Positions 1 through 7,503 are shown, counted from the first letter of the stretch. The stretch is 11,476 bases of DNA from a bacterium (GCA_030428825.1 JAUIEL010000153.1:1-11476); one strand, 5' to 3'. Program-made: numbers and translations. The notes: generated by a model not told the origin, from the letters alone.

Positions 1-454
1 GGGGGCGCTCGCCGTCGATCTCCGGCGGCCCGCCGCCGTCGCCGCGCGCGCCCCGACCTCCCCCCTCGCCCCGGGGCGGACGCTCCCCGCGCGCCGGCGG
101 CGCCGTCCACGCGCCGTCCTCGCCGCGCACCGCCACCTTCTCCCCGAGCACGAGCAACTCACCCTGCTCCGTCTTCAGGTGGAGCGGCCCGTCCACCTCC
201 ACCGCCCCCTCGACGACCTGCGGACCGCCCGGCCCGAAGCCGCCGCGCCCGCCGTCGCTCTCGACGGTCATCGTGAACCGGTAGCTCTCCGCCTCCGCCA
301 GCGGACGGCATGCGGCGACGAGCGCGTCGACCGGGCGCGCCTCCGCGGGGGAAACTTCTTCCTGCATCACCGACAACGAGGCGAGGACGACGATCGAGAG
401 CATGGCGAGGCTCCGGCAGAGCGGGTGTGGTTCGCGGAGACGGAGGGCGCACAT
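1..454 (-). CDS. Secreted hypothetical protein, 5' part only
   Basis: The reading frame is open from an ATG at 454 to the left edge of the window, giving about 151 residues; the C-terminus lies outside. I do not recognise the family. The N-terminus has arginines followed by a hydrophobic run (LAMLSIVVLASLSV, about residues 16-29), which reads as a Sec signal peptide. Next comes a segment with alternating polar and hydrophobic residues (SYRFTMTVES, then VEGAVEVDGPLHLKTEQGELLVLGEKVAVRG without gaps in the protein), as in a beta-sheet periplasmic fold of LolA type; that comparison is inference only. From about residue 115 it becomes a Gly/Arg/Pro-rich, probably disordered stretch. The start at 454 is chosen because AAAGAAG lies about 6 bases upstream and it supplies a charged n-region; an in-frame ATG at 403 is an alternative. 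It reads the same way as hutU but lies 360 bp downstream of it, so co-transcription is unlikely. Confidence 0.6.
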   Translation of the reverse strand, partial: MCALRLREPHPLCRSLAMLSIVVLASLSVMQEEVSPAEARPVDALVAACRPLAEAESYRFTMTVESDGGRGGFGPGGPQVVEGAVEVDGPLHLKTEQGELLVLGEKVAVRGEDGAWTAPPARGERPPRGEGGGRGARGDGGGPPEIDGERP

Positions 455-502
455 CGAGCGCTTCTTTCATCGTTCTCGCGAGGGCGGACGGGGACGGGGA
501 CC

Positions 503-686
503 GGACGCCGGGGAACGGGAGTGGGAGAGGAAGACCGGGTCGCGGAGAGCCGGGTGACCGGAGAACCGGGAGGACGGGAGCGGGCACCGGGACGTTCGCG
601 CGAATCCGGTCCCCCGATACCCGATTGCCCGGCTTTCCGGTCGCCCGTGACCCGGTTCCCCCTCGCACTCCCGTTCCCCGGTGTCC
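503..686. repeat. Long imperfect inverted repeat
   Basis: The outer arms, 503-527 and 662-686, are reverse complements over 25 positions with two mismatches; the exact 16-base core is CCGGGGAACGGGAGTG at 508-523, facing 666-681. Complementarity continues inwards with small shifts (ACCGGGTC at 534-541 faces GACCCGGT at 649-656). The centre contains the self-complementary TTCGCGCGAA at 595-604. Folded as RNA or cruciform, it would make a hairpin of about 184 nt. It could be a large REP/MITE-like palindrome, a structured RNA, or the product of repeated short duplications. There is no T-run after it, so it is not a standard terminator. Confidence 0.65.
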
Positions 687-762
687 GAGGCCCGGTCACC
701 CGCGGCCCCGCCTCGAGCAGTCGGAAACTTCGGCGCGTGCCGGGCACGGGCACGTTCACGCG
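581..762. repeat. 22-bp direct repeat, two copies 160 bp apart
   Basis: Copies lie at 581-602 and 741-762 and agree at 19 of 22 positions; each begins CGGGCAC and ends in ACGTTC followed by G or A and then CGCG. One copy sits at the centre of the long inverted repeat and the other lies outside it, towards hutU. Function unknown. Confidence 0.5.
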
Positions 763-780
763 CAGAGGCAGGCGCACCGG

Positions 781-814
781 CCCTCAGCCCCCAGCCCCCA
801 GTTTCCAGCCCCCC

Positions 815-815
<1 letters not shown>
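781..815 (-). other. G-run cluster just 3' of hutU (possible G-quadruplex)
   Basis: Read on the minus strand, immediately after the hutU stop codon, there are four G-runs of about 6, 5, 5 and 3 bases. They are separated by CTGGAAACT, CT and CTGA. Two loops are short and one is 9 nt, so this fits a slightly relaxed G-quadruplex pattern. The units CTGGGGG are also a small tandem heptamer repeat. It lies in the 3' untranslated part of the hutU transcript and could pause or end transcription; that is inference. Confidence 0.4.
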
Positions 816-2470
<1,655 letters not shown>

Positions 2471-2501
2471 CTCGGGCTCCCGGGGGTCTTCACGACCGGT
2501 C

Positions 2502-2530
2502 ATTACAGATGTTCCTCCCCCCCGCCTCAA
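2502..2530 (-). promoter_or_regulatory. Sigma70-type promoter of hutU
   Basis: On the minus strand TTGAGG (2530-2525, four of six to TTGACA) and TGTAAT (2507-2502, five of six to TATAAT) are separated by exactly 17 bases. Transcription would begin near 2495, leaving a leader of about 25 nt that includes the GGGAG ribosome binding site. In DNA this GC-rich such a match is unlikely to be chance, but it is untested. Confidence 0.6.
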
Positions 2531-2533
2531 CCC

Positions 2534-2568
2534 GGGTCGATCACCGGGGAGCGGGTCGATCGCCCGGG
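2534..2568. promoter_or_regulatory. Two 16-bp direct repeats upstream of the hutU promoter
   Basis: Copies at 2534-2549 and 2553-2568 share 14 of 16 bases; both begin GGGTCGATC and then carry a GC-rich tail. They start 19 bp apart, near two helical turns, so they would lie on one face of the DNA. They end four bases from the hutU -35 element, where an activator would bind. They could equally serve the divergent gene at 2662. The regulator is unknown. Confidence 0.45.
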
Positions 2569-2575
2569 TGCGGAT

Positions 2576-2601
2576 TCGAGGAAATCGCCTCAAGTCCTCG
2601 A
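2576..2601. promoter_or_regulatory. 7-bp inverted repeat upstream of the basic-tail gene
   Basis: TCGAGGA at 2576-2582 faces its exact complement TCCTCGA at 2595-2601 across 12 bases. It is about 60 bp upstream of the gene at 2662 and may be an operator in the divergent region. A chance match is possible at this length. Confidence 0.25.
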
Positions 2602-2661
2602 CCGGACCGTTCCGATGAGACTGGCGACGAGAGTTCCGAACCGAAGAGCACGGAGGAATCG

Positions 2662-3027
2662 ATGGCGAAGACGGCTCGCAAGAAGGCGGCGCCCGCGCCG
2701 AAGCGGAAGCCGACCCGGAAGTCGTCGAAGGCCACGCCCGCGCGAGCGGCGGCGACGAAGGCGACGAAGCGCGGCGCCCCCGTCCGGCGACGTGCGGGCG
2801 GCCGGTTCGCCGCGCCCGGAGTGCGCCTCGGCATGACGGCGCCGGAGGTGCGGGATTGCTCCGGGCAGCCGGAGTGCATCCTCTTCGGGTCCGAGGACCA
2901 CGTCGAGTGGCAGTTCGGAAAGAAGGGGCTCGACCCGGTCGGCGCGCCGACCCTCTACGTCACCACACTGACCTTCGCCGCCGGACGCGTGATCAGCATC
3001 ACCGAACGGATGGGCGAGGCGACCTGA
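2662..3027 (+). CDS. Basic-tail protein with BamE/SmpA-like domain
   Basis: 121-residue protein with two distinct parts. Residues 1-48 are Lys/Arg/Ala/Pro/Thr-rich, with 18 basic and no acidic residues (the first acid is Glu62). They resemble the tails of bacterial histone-H1-like and AlgP-like proteins, which bind nucleic acid. Residues 53-119 (GVRLGMTAPEVRDCSGQPE, later VEWQFG, LYVTTLTFAAGRVISI) follow the BamE/SmpA pattern: a GMT turn, a helix ending in G-x-P, then strands closing with F-x-x-G-R-V. There is no signal peptide or lipobox, so an outer-membrane BamE role is unlikely. GGAGGA at 2652-2657 fixes the start, although the frame is open upstream. It is transcribed away from hutU as a single gene. 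A DNA- or RNA-associated role is inference from the tail; the function of the folded part is unknown. Confidence 0.8.
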   Translation: MAKTARKKAAPAPKRKPTRKSSKATPARAAATKATKRGAPVRRRAGGRFAAPGVRLGMTAPEVRDCSGQPECILFGSEDHVEWQFGKKGLDPVGAPTLYVTTLTFAAGRVISITERMGEAT

Positions 3028-3062
3028 GAGACAGGCCGTAAGAAGGCAGGAGAACGCTCGGT

Positions 3063-3094
3063 CCGCGCCGGTTCCCCTCGGGGAGTCGGCGCGG
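3063..3094 (+). terminator. Hairpin after the basic-tail gene
   Basis: CCGCGCCG (3063-3070) pairs perfectly with CGGCGCGG (3087-3094), and an inner CCC/GGG pairing gives a compact stem. It lies 36 nt after the stop codon at 3025-3027. No T-run follows, so it is either a GC-only terminator or part of the wider structure of this gap. Confidence 0.4.
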
Positions 3095-3096
3095 CC

Positions 3097-3163
3097 GGCG
3101 TCTCGGCGTCGCGGTCTGTAGAAACGTCCGCCCGACCGCGCCTCTCTTCCGCCCCGAGACGCC
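3097..3163. repeat. Nested inverted repeats in the 3028-3294 gap
   Basis: GGCGTCTCGG (3097-3106) faces its exact complement at 3154-3163. Inside it CGCGGTC (3110-3116) faces GACCGCG (3134-3140). The 17-nt loop, TGTAGAAACGTCCGCCC, is less GC-rich than its surroundings. GTCCGCGCCG also occurs twice as a direct repeat at 3061-3070 and 3165-3174. This may be a structured leader or a small RNA; no identity can be assigned. Confidence 0.4.
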
Positions 3164-3205
3164 CGTCCGCGCCGAGAACGCGCTCCCGACGGCGTCGAAC
3201 CGGTC

Positions 3206-3221
3206 CGGCACGGCGCTTGTG
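3206..3221 (+). promoter_or_regulatory. Sigma54-like -24/-12 element, one key mismatch
   Basis: CGGCACG, four bases, then TTGTG resembles the sigma54 consensus TGGCACG-N4-TTGCA. The GG and GT dinucleotides have the right 10-base spacing, but the normally near-invariant C at -12 is T. It is 74 bases upstream of the PRC-barrel start. Weak evidence. Confidence 0.22.
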
Positions 3222-3294
3222 ATCCTCGCTCCCGTTCCCGCGTCCCCTCGCCTGCCCCCGGGGCGGACGCACCCTTCCGAACGGAGACCCGACC

Positions 3295-3648
3295 ATGACC
3301 ACGATCCACGTCCTGTCCGCCAGCACCCTCGCCGGTGACCGCGTGAAGAATCCCGCGGGGGAACACGTCGGCGACATCAAGGAGATCATGCTCGACGTCG
3401 ACCACGGCCGCATCGCGTACGCGGTGATGTCGTTCGGCGGCGTCCTCGGCATCGGAGAGAAGCTGTTCGCCGTGCCGTGGTCGGCGCTCCGGCTCGACGA
3501 GCAGGACGAGTCGCTCGTCCTCGACGTGACGAAGGAGCAGCTGAAGGAGTCGGACGGCTTCGACAAGGACGACTGGCCGAACTTCGCCGACGCGAAGTTC
3601 CACACGTCGACGTACGAGCGGTACGGACAGCGCCCGTACTGGAGCTGA
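3295..3648 (+). CDS. PRC-barrel domain protein
   Basis: 117-residue soluble protein with no signal peptide or membrane segment. Residues 5-80 form a PRC-barrel: LAGDRVKNPAGEHVGDIKEI, then LDVDHGRIAYAVMSFGG, LGIGEKLFAVPWSAL and LVLDVTKEQL read in order along the chain. The C-terminal tail, with DDWPNFAD (92-99) and YGQRPYW at the end, is typical of small stand-alone PRC-barrel proteins, often found as stress-induced or general-purpose accessory proteins in proteobacteria and planctomycetes. PRC-barrels bind other proteins or RNA and are not enzymes. The start is supported by GGAG at 3283-3286. The gene stands alone between a structured gap and a strong terminator, so it is probably monocistronic. 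Its partner cannot be inferred from the neighbours. Confidence 0.92.
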   Translation: MTTIHVLSASTLAGDRVKNPAGEHVGDIKEIMLDVDHGRIAYAVMSFGGVLGIGEKLFAVPWSALRLDEQDESLVLDVTKEQLKESDGFDKDDWPNFADAKFHTSTYERYGQRPYWS

Positions 3649-3656
3649 CCCGCCCG

Positions 3657-3687
3657 CCCGCCGCCGCGCACGGACCGCGGCGGCGGG
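3657..3687 (+). terminator. Strong GC hairpin after the PRC-barrel gene
   Basis: CCCGCCGCCGCG (3657-3668) and CGCGGCGGCGGG (3676-3687) form a perfect 12-bp all-G/C stem with the 7-nt loop CACGGAC, starting 9 nt after the stop codon. What follows is only moderately T-rich (GTCGTCCTCTCCTCC). This fits a GC-rich intrinsic terminator. Confidence 0.65.
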
Positions 3688-3707
3688 GTCGTCCTCTCCT
3701 CCGGAAC

Positions 3708-3730
3708 GAACGGCCGGCCCGAACGGCCGG
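3708..3730. repeat. Short direct and inverted repeat upstream of the antiporter gene
   Basis: GAACGGCCGG occurs at 3708-3717 and again at 3721-3730 (13-bp period). Its inner part also pairs as CCGGCC/GGCCGG around a 5-nt loop. It is about 85 bp before the NhaC-family start and might be an operator or a second weak hairpin. Confidence 0.3.
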
Positions 3731-3814
3731 GACGACCGACCGGACCGGGCGGGCGCTCCGATTCGCGCGGGCGCGCTGTAGGCTCCGTCGGACGATCCGC
3801 CGGAGGCTCGATGC

Positions 3815-5758
3815 ATGTCCCGTTCCGCCGCGCTCGCCGTGCTCCTGGCCGTCCTGGCCGCCGCGCTCGCCGCGGACGCCGGCGGCCAGTCGCTCAGGAT
3901 CGACCTCCCGCCCCACGTCCTCGGGGGCGTGCCGTTCGAGGCGACGATCACGGCGCTCGACGCCGAGGGGACCGCGGACCCGTCGTTCTCGGGGGCGGTC
4001 ACGCTCGCCGGGGCGACGACGACCGACGGCGGCGCGACGGTCGACCTGGCGCCGGGCGGGTCGACGACGGTCGAGCTGGTCGTCGGCGAGGCCGGCGCCG
4101 CCGAGGTCTCGGCCGCCGCCGGCGCCCTCCGCGGGACCGCGACGGTCCGGGTCCTCTCCGGCTGGCTGAGCGTCCTCCCCCCGCTCCTCGCGATCGTCCT
4201 CGCGATCCTGTTCCGGCAGGTGATCGTCGCGCTCGTGGTCGGCGTCCTGGCCGGCGCCTTCCTCGTCGCCGGCCACGACCCGGTCGCGGCGTTCCAGCAG
4301 ACCGTCGCGAAGTACGTCGTCGAGTCGATCGCCGACCCCGGGAACGCGTCGATCCTCGTGTTCAGCCTCCTGCTCGGGGGGATGGTCGGGGTGATCTCGC
4401 GTTGCGGCGGGACGGACGGGATCGTGTCGCTCCTCACGCGGTTCGCCCGCACGCGCCGCTCGGCCCAGGTCGCGACGGCGGGCCTCGGGTCGGCGATCTT
4501 CTTCGACGACTACGCGAACTGCCTGATCGTCGGGAACACGATGCGGCCGCTGACCGACCGGCTGCGCGTCTCGCGCGAGAAGCTGGCGTACATCGTCGAC
4601 TCGACGGCGGCCCCCGTCGCGTCGCTCGTCCCGCTGTCGACGTGGGTCGGGACGCAGGTCGGCCTGGTGAAGGAGGCGCTCGACGGACTGCCCGGCGGCT
4701 ACGCGACCGCGGCGTACCCGATGGTCCTCCAGTCGATCCCGTACATGTTCTATCCGCTGTTCGCGCTCCTCCTCGTCTTCCTGACCAGCGCCTCGGGGCG
4801 CGAGGCGTTCGCGATGCTCCGGGCGGAGCGGCGCGCGGTCGGCGACGGGAAGGTGCTGCGGGACGGGGCGCAGCCGCTCGCGGGCGGCGAGGGGGACGCG
4901 GAGATGGCGGCGCTCGACCACGCGCCGCGCCGGGCGTTCAACGCGCTGCTCCCGATCCTGACCGTCGTGGTGGTGACCGTGATCGGCCTCTGGGCGACCG
5001 GGCGCGGGGCGGCGACGCCGGAGATGGGATTCCTGACCCGGGTGCGGGCGATCGTCGAGAGCTCGGACTCGTACCAGGCGCTCCTCTGGGCGTCGTTCGC
5101 GGGGCTCTCGGTCGCGGTCGTGCTGTCGGTCGGCCAGCGCATCCTGAGCCTCGACCAGACGGTCGCCGCCGCGATGGCCGGGATGAAGGCGATGCTCCTG
5201 GCGATGGTGATCCTGGTCCTGTCGTGGTCGCTCGGCGCGGTGACCGGCGAGCTGCACGCCGACCACTTCCTCTCGCACCAGCTCGCGGACACCGTCGGCG
5301 CGTCGTGGGTCCCCTTCCTCGTCTTCGTCCTCGCCGCGTTCACCGCCTTCGCGACCGGGTCGTCTTGGGGGACGATGGGGATCCTGGTCCCGCTCGTCGT
5401 GCCGCTGGCGTACGGGCTGTCGACGGGAGAGGGGCTCGAGGCCGCGGAGACCCACGTGATCCTCCTCGGGAGCATCGCGTCCGTGCTCGGCGGGTCGGTC
5501 TTCGGCGACCACTGCTCGCCGATCTCCGACACGACCGTCCTCTCCAGCATGTCGACCTCGTGCGACCACATCGACCACGTCCGGACCCAGATGCCGTACG
5601 CGTTCCTCGCCGCCGGGTTCGCCGCCCTCGCCGGGTACCTCCCGGACGCCCTCGGCCTGTCGATCTGGGTGACGCTGCCGATCGGCGCCGCGTTGCTCGT
5701 GGTCTTCACCCGAGTCGTGATGAAGCCGGTCGAGAGAGGGACGGTCGCCGCCGGATGA
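3815..5758 (+). CDS. NhaC-family Na+/H+ antiporter with extra N-terminal domain
   Basis: 647-residue inner-membrane protein, probably exchanging Na+ (or an organic substrate) for H+. Residues 1-20 are a signal peptide. Residues 26-113 are a Thr/Val/Ala-rich beta segment resembling a bacterial Ig-like domain, presumably outside the cytoplasmic membrane. The antiporter part follows from about 115, with repeated hydrophobic spans up to about 633 and a hydrophilic loop at about 325-370. NhaC-family marks are FFDDYANCL (229-237), STAAPVASLVPLSTW (263-277), ATGSSWGTMGILVPL (513-527) and GGSVFGDHCSPISDTTVLSS (559-578). Typical NhaC proteins are about 450-550 residues; the excess is the N-terminal domain. 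The start is set by CGGAGG at 3801-3806; an out-of-frame ATG at 3811 is rejected. It is preceded by a terminator, so it is its own unit. The exact substrate is not readable from the sequence. Confidence 0.9.
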   Translation: MSRSAALAVLLAVLAAALAADAGGQSLRIDLPPHVLGGVPFEATITALDAEGTADPSFSGAVTLAGATTTDGGATVDLAPGGSTTVELVVGEAGAAEVSAAAGALRGTATVRVLSGWLSVLPPLLAIVLAILFRQVIVALVVGVLAGAFLVAGHDPVAAFQQTVAKYVVESIADPGNASILVFSLLLGGMVGVISRCGGTDGIVSLLTRFARTRRSAQVATAGLGSAIFFDDYANCLIVGNTMRPLTDRLRVSREKLAYIVDSTAAPVASLVPLSTWVGTQVGLVKEALDGLPGGYATAAYPMVLQSIPYMFYPLFALLLVFLTSASGREAFAMLRAERRAVGDGKVLRDGAQPLAGGEGDAEMAALDHAPRRAFNALLPILTVVVVTVIGLWATGRGAATPEMGFLTRVRAIVESSDSYQALLWASFAGLSVAVVLSVGQRILSLDQTVAAAMAGMKAMLLAMVILVLSWSLGAVTGELHADHFLSHQLADTVGASWVPFLVFVLAAFTAFATGSSWGTMGILVPLVVPLAYGLSTGEGLEAAETHVILLGSIASVLGGSVFGDHCSPISDTTVLSSMSTSCDHIDHVRTQMPYAFLAAGFAALAGYLPDALGLSIWVTLPIGAALLVVFTRVVMKPVERGTVAAG

Positions 5759-5858
5759 CCCGCCCGCCGCCGCCGCCGCGACGGCCCGGCGACGAAGTTC
5801 CCGCCGGCGGCCCCTCGCGTCCGAGCTCTGCGTTGCGAGATCCTCGGAGTACGGCAAG

Positions 5859-5864
5859 TATGAT
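5859..5864 (+). promoter_or_regulatory. Candidate -10 element (TATGAT) before the sigma factor gene
   Basis: TATGAT matches five of six bases of the sigma70 -10 consensus and sits in an unusually AT-rich spot of the 220-bp gap 5759-5978. A possible -35, TTGCGA at 5833-5838, is 20 bases away, longer than ideal. Transcripts would carry a leader of about 110 nt. The rest of the gap holds a CCG/CGC run just after the antiporter stop, the palindrome CCGCCGGCGG (about 5801-5810), and a small hairpin CGGGG-CCG-CCCCG at 5944-5956; no gene is visible. Confidence 0.35.
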
Positions 5865-5978
5865 CGCGGTCTCGCGCCTGGATCCCGGCCGCGACGGACT
5901 CGCCTCGCACCGAGAGCATTTCTTCGACGGACTAGCTAACGGTCGGGGCCGCCCCGGACTCTCCTCCGCGGAGCCGCC

Positions 5979-6536
5979 TTGGATTCGTCCCTGACCCGCC
6001 CCCCGACCGACGCGAGCGCGGCCGACCTCGGACCGCTCGTCGAGCGCGCTCGCGGCGGCGATCGGGGCGCGTTCGACCGGCTCCACGACCGGTTCGCGTC
6101 GCTCGTCCACGGCGTCCTCCTCGCGGCGGCGCCGCCGTCCGAGGTCGAGGACCTGATGCAGGACGTCTTCCTCGCGGCGTGGCGGGCGCTGCCGTCGCTG
6201 CGCGGCGCGGACCACCTCGGCGCGTGGCTGGCGACGATCGCCCGCAACCGGGCGCGGCGGCGGCACGCGCGCGCCCGACCGGCGGAGGCCGCGCTCCCCG
6301 ACGAGGTCGAGCAGCCGGCCCGCGGCGGGCCGACGGCCGAGGGGGAGGAGATCCTGTCGGTCGTCCGGAGCCTGCCCCCGGCGTACGCGGAGACCCTCTC
6401 GCTCCGGCTGGTCGAGGGGATGACCGGGCCGGAGATCGCCGAGCGGACCGGCCTCACCCACGGCTCGGTCCGGGTGAACCTGTCGCGCGGCATGAAGATG
6501 CTCCGCGAGGCGCTCGAGAAGCGAGGGTACGCATGA
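5979..6536 (+). CDS. ECF-type RNA polymerase sigma factor
   Basis: 185-residue sigma70-family factor of the extracytoplasmic-function class, which directs RNA polymerase to a small regulon after an envelope or stress signal. Region 2 spans about residues 18-95, with the core-binding helix EVEDLMQDVFLAAW (55-68) and the -10 recognition stretch GAWLATIARNRARRR (81-95). Region 4 spans about 123-180: a helix ending SLPPAYAETLSLRLVEG, then the helix-turn-helix MTGPEIAERTGLTHGSVRVNLSRGM without a gap. Between them is an Ala/Pro/Glu linker. There is no C-terminal extension. The start is TTG at 5979, preceded by GGAG at 5970-5973; no better ATG or GTG exists upstream. The stop overlaps the ATG of the next gene (ATGA), so the two are translationally coupled. 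Its partner is therefore the FecR-like membrane protein. Confidence 0.93.
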   Translation: MDSSLTRPPTDASAADLGPLVERARGGDRGAFDRLHDRFASLVHGVLLAAAPPSEVEDLMQDVFLAAWRALPSLRGADHLGAWLATIARNRARRRHARARPAEAALPDEVEQPARGGPTAEGEEILSVVRSLPPAYAETLSLRLVEGMTGPEIAERTGLTHGSVRVNLSRGMKMLREALEKRGYA

Positions 6537-7498
6537 ACGACTACCTCTGGGACCGCTCGGGAGCGCCGGATCCGGACGTCGTCGCGTTGGAGGAGAGGCT
6601 CCGTCCGTTCCGCTGCCCGCCGGCGACCGCCGGAGCGGACGGCGACCGCCCGGAGGCGCCGCCCCGAACGACCGGAGTCCCGCGGGCGCCGTGGCTGCAC
6701 GCCGCCGCCGCCGCCGCACTCCTCTCGATCGGGCTCGGGCTCGCGCTGCTGCGGCCGACCCCGGAGGTCCTGCCGTACCGCGTCGAGCGGCTCGACGGCC
6801 GCGCGCCGTCCACGACCGCGCTCTGCGGCGGCGACCGCGTGACCTGCGACGACGGGACGCGCGCCCGGATCCACGTCGGCGACATCGGCTCGGTCGACCT
6901 CGCCCCGCGGACCCGCGTCCGCGTCGAGCCGGGACGTCACGACGAGGAGGCCGGCTACCGGCTGTTCCTCGAGCGCGGCACGATGGAGGCGAGCATCTTC
7001 TCGGCCCCCCGCGTCTTCCAGGTCGGGACGCCGTCGGGGATCGCGGTCGACCTCGGCTGCATCTACTCGACCACCGTCGAGGACGACGGCCGCGCCACCC
7101 TGCGGGTGCTGACCGGCGCGGTCTCGTTCGAGGCGGAGGGGCGGAAGGTGCACGTGCCGTCCGGCGCGGAGTGCCGGGCGACGCCGAGCCGCGGGCCGGG
7201 GACGCCGTGCTGGTCGGACCGCGCGCCGGAGTGGCGGGACGCCGTCGCGCGGATCGACGAGGCGCCGGCCCCGGCCGACGAGGACCTCGCGCTCGTGCTC
7301 GCCGGCGACGAGGAGCGCGACACCCTCACCTGGTTCCACCTCCTCGACCACCCCGCGCTCGAGGTGCGCGTCCGGGCGCTCGATCGGATCGTCGCGGTCG
7401 TCGACGGACTCGGCGACGCGGTCGACCTGAAGGCCCTCCGCGGCGGGGATCCGGCGGCGCGGGAGGCGCTGCGCGAGGAGCTCGACTGGCGCTGGTGA
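6533..7498 (+). CDS. FecR-domain membrane protein, probable anti-sigma/regulator of the ECF factor
   Basis: 321-residue single-pass membrane protein. The short cytoplasmic part begins MNDYLWDRSGAPDPDVVALEE, a start seen in FecR-like partners of ECF factors. The membrane span is about residues 53-73 (HAAAAAALLSIGLGLALL). The periplasmic FecR domain runs about 82-215, with the typical order of strands around DGTRARIHVGD, VDLAPRTRVRVE, LFLERGTMEASIF, FQVGTPSGIAVDLGCIYS and LRVLTGAVSFEAEGRKVHVPSG. A helical C-terminal part (about 240-321; LTWFHLLDHPALEVRVRALD, then further) looks like one or two HEAT-like repeats. There is no HxxxCxxC zinc anti-sigma motif. The ATG overlaps the sigma stop codon (ATGA), so it is co-expressed with it. 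FecR proteins relay a surface signal to their sigma factor; the signal here is unknown. There is no TonB-dependent receptor next door. Confidence 0.85.
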   Translation: MNDYLWDRSGAPDPDVVALEERLRPFRCPPATAGADGDRPEAPPRTTGVPRAPWLHAAAAAALLSIGLGLALLRPTPEVLPYRVERLDGRAPSTTALCGGDRVTCDDGTRARIHVGDIGSVDLAPRTRVRVEPGRHDEEAGYRLFLERGTMEASIFSAPRVFQVGTPSGIAVDLGCIYSTTVEDDGRATLRVLTGAVSFEAEGRKVHVPSGAECRATPSRGPGTPCWSDRAPEWRDAVARIDEAPAPADEDLALVLAGDEERDTLTWFHLLDHPALEVRVRALDRIVAVVDGLGDAVDLKALRGGDPAAREALREELDWRW

Positions 7499-7503
7499 GC
7501 GGC

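Larger units (their letters stand above)
455..814. other. 360-bp repeat-rich gap without a gene
   Basis: No reading frame here has a credible start, ribosome binding site or recognisable protein. Frames open across it give low-complexity Arg/Pro/Gly/Ser peptides typical of spurious GC-rich reading. The stretch is built from short ACCGGG-, GGGAAC- and CGGGCAC-like words in both orientations. It contains a long imperfect inverted repeat (503-686), a 22-bp direct repeat (581-602 and 741-762) and a cluster of G-runs on the minus strand (781-815). Each is listed separately. Confidence 0.6.

Noticed and set aside
503..686. Insertion sequence remnant
   Set aside because: There is no transposase fragment, no target-site duplication that I can see, and the arms extend through the centre rather than being terminal repeats around a gene.
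159..777. Overlapping minus-strand frames with repeated RVNVPVP/RANVPVP words
   Set aside because: The words come from the 22-bp direct repeat, there is no ribosome binding site, and the composition is low complexity. One of them overlaps the better-supported gene ending at 454 out of frame.
455..814. CRISPR array
   Set aside because: The repeats vary in length and spacing, occur in both orientations and lack uniform spacers; no cas genes are present.
2471..2593. 41-residue N-terminal extension of HutU
   Set aside because: It would start upstream of the predicted promoter, the extra residues are not seen in the family, and the internal ATG has a good ribosome binding site.
5764..5780. CCG/CGC trinucleotide run after the antiporter gene as a functional repeat
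   Set aside because: It is short and expected in DNA of this composition.
3386..5857. Long minus-strand open frame opposite the PRC-barrel and antiporter genes
   Set aside because: The product is a highly charged Arg/Asp/Glu/His-rich string without domains, and the plus strand carries clear NhaC and PRC-barrel motifs.
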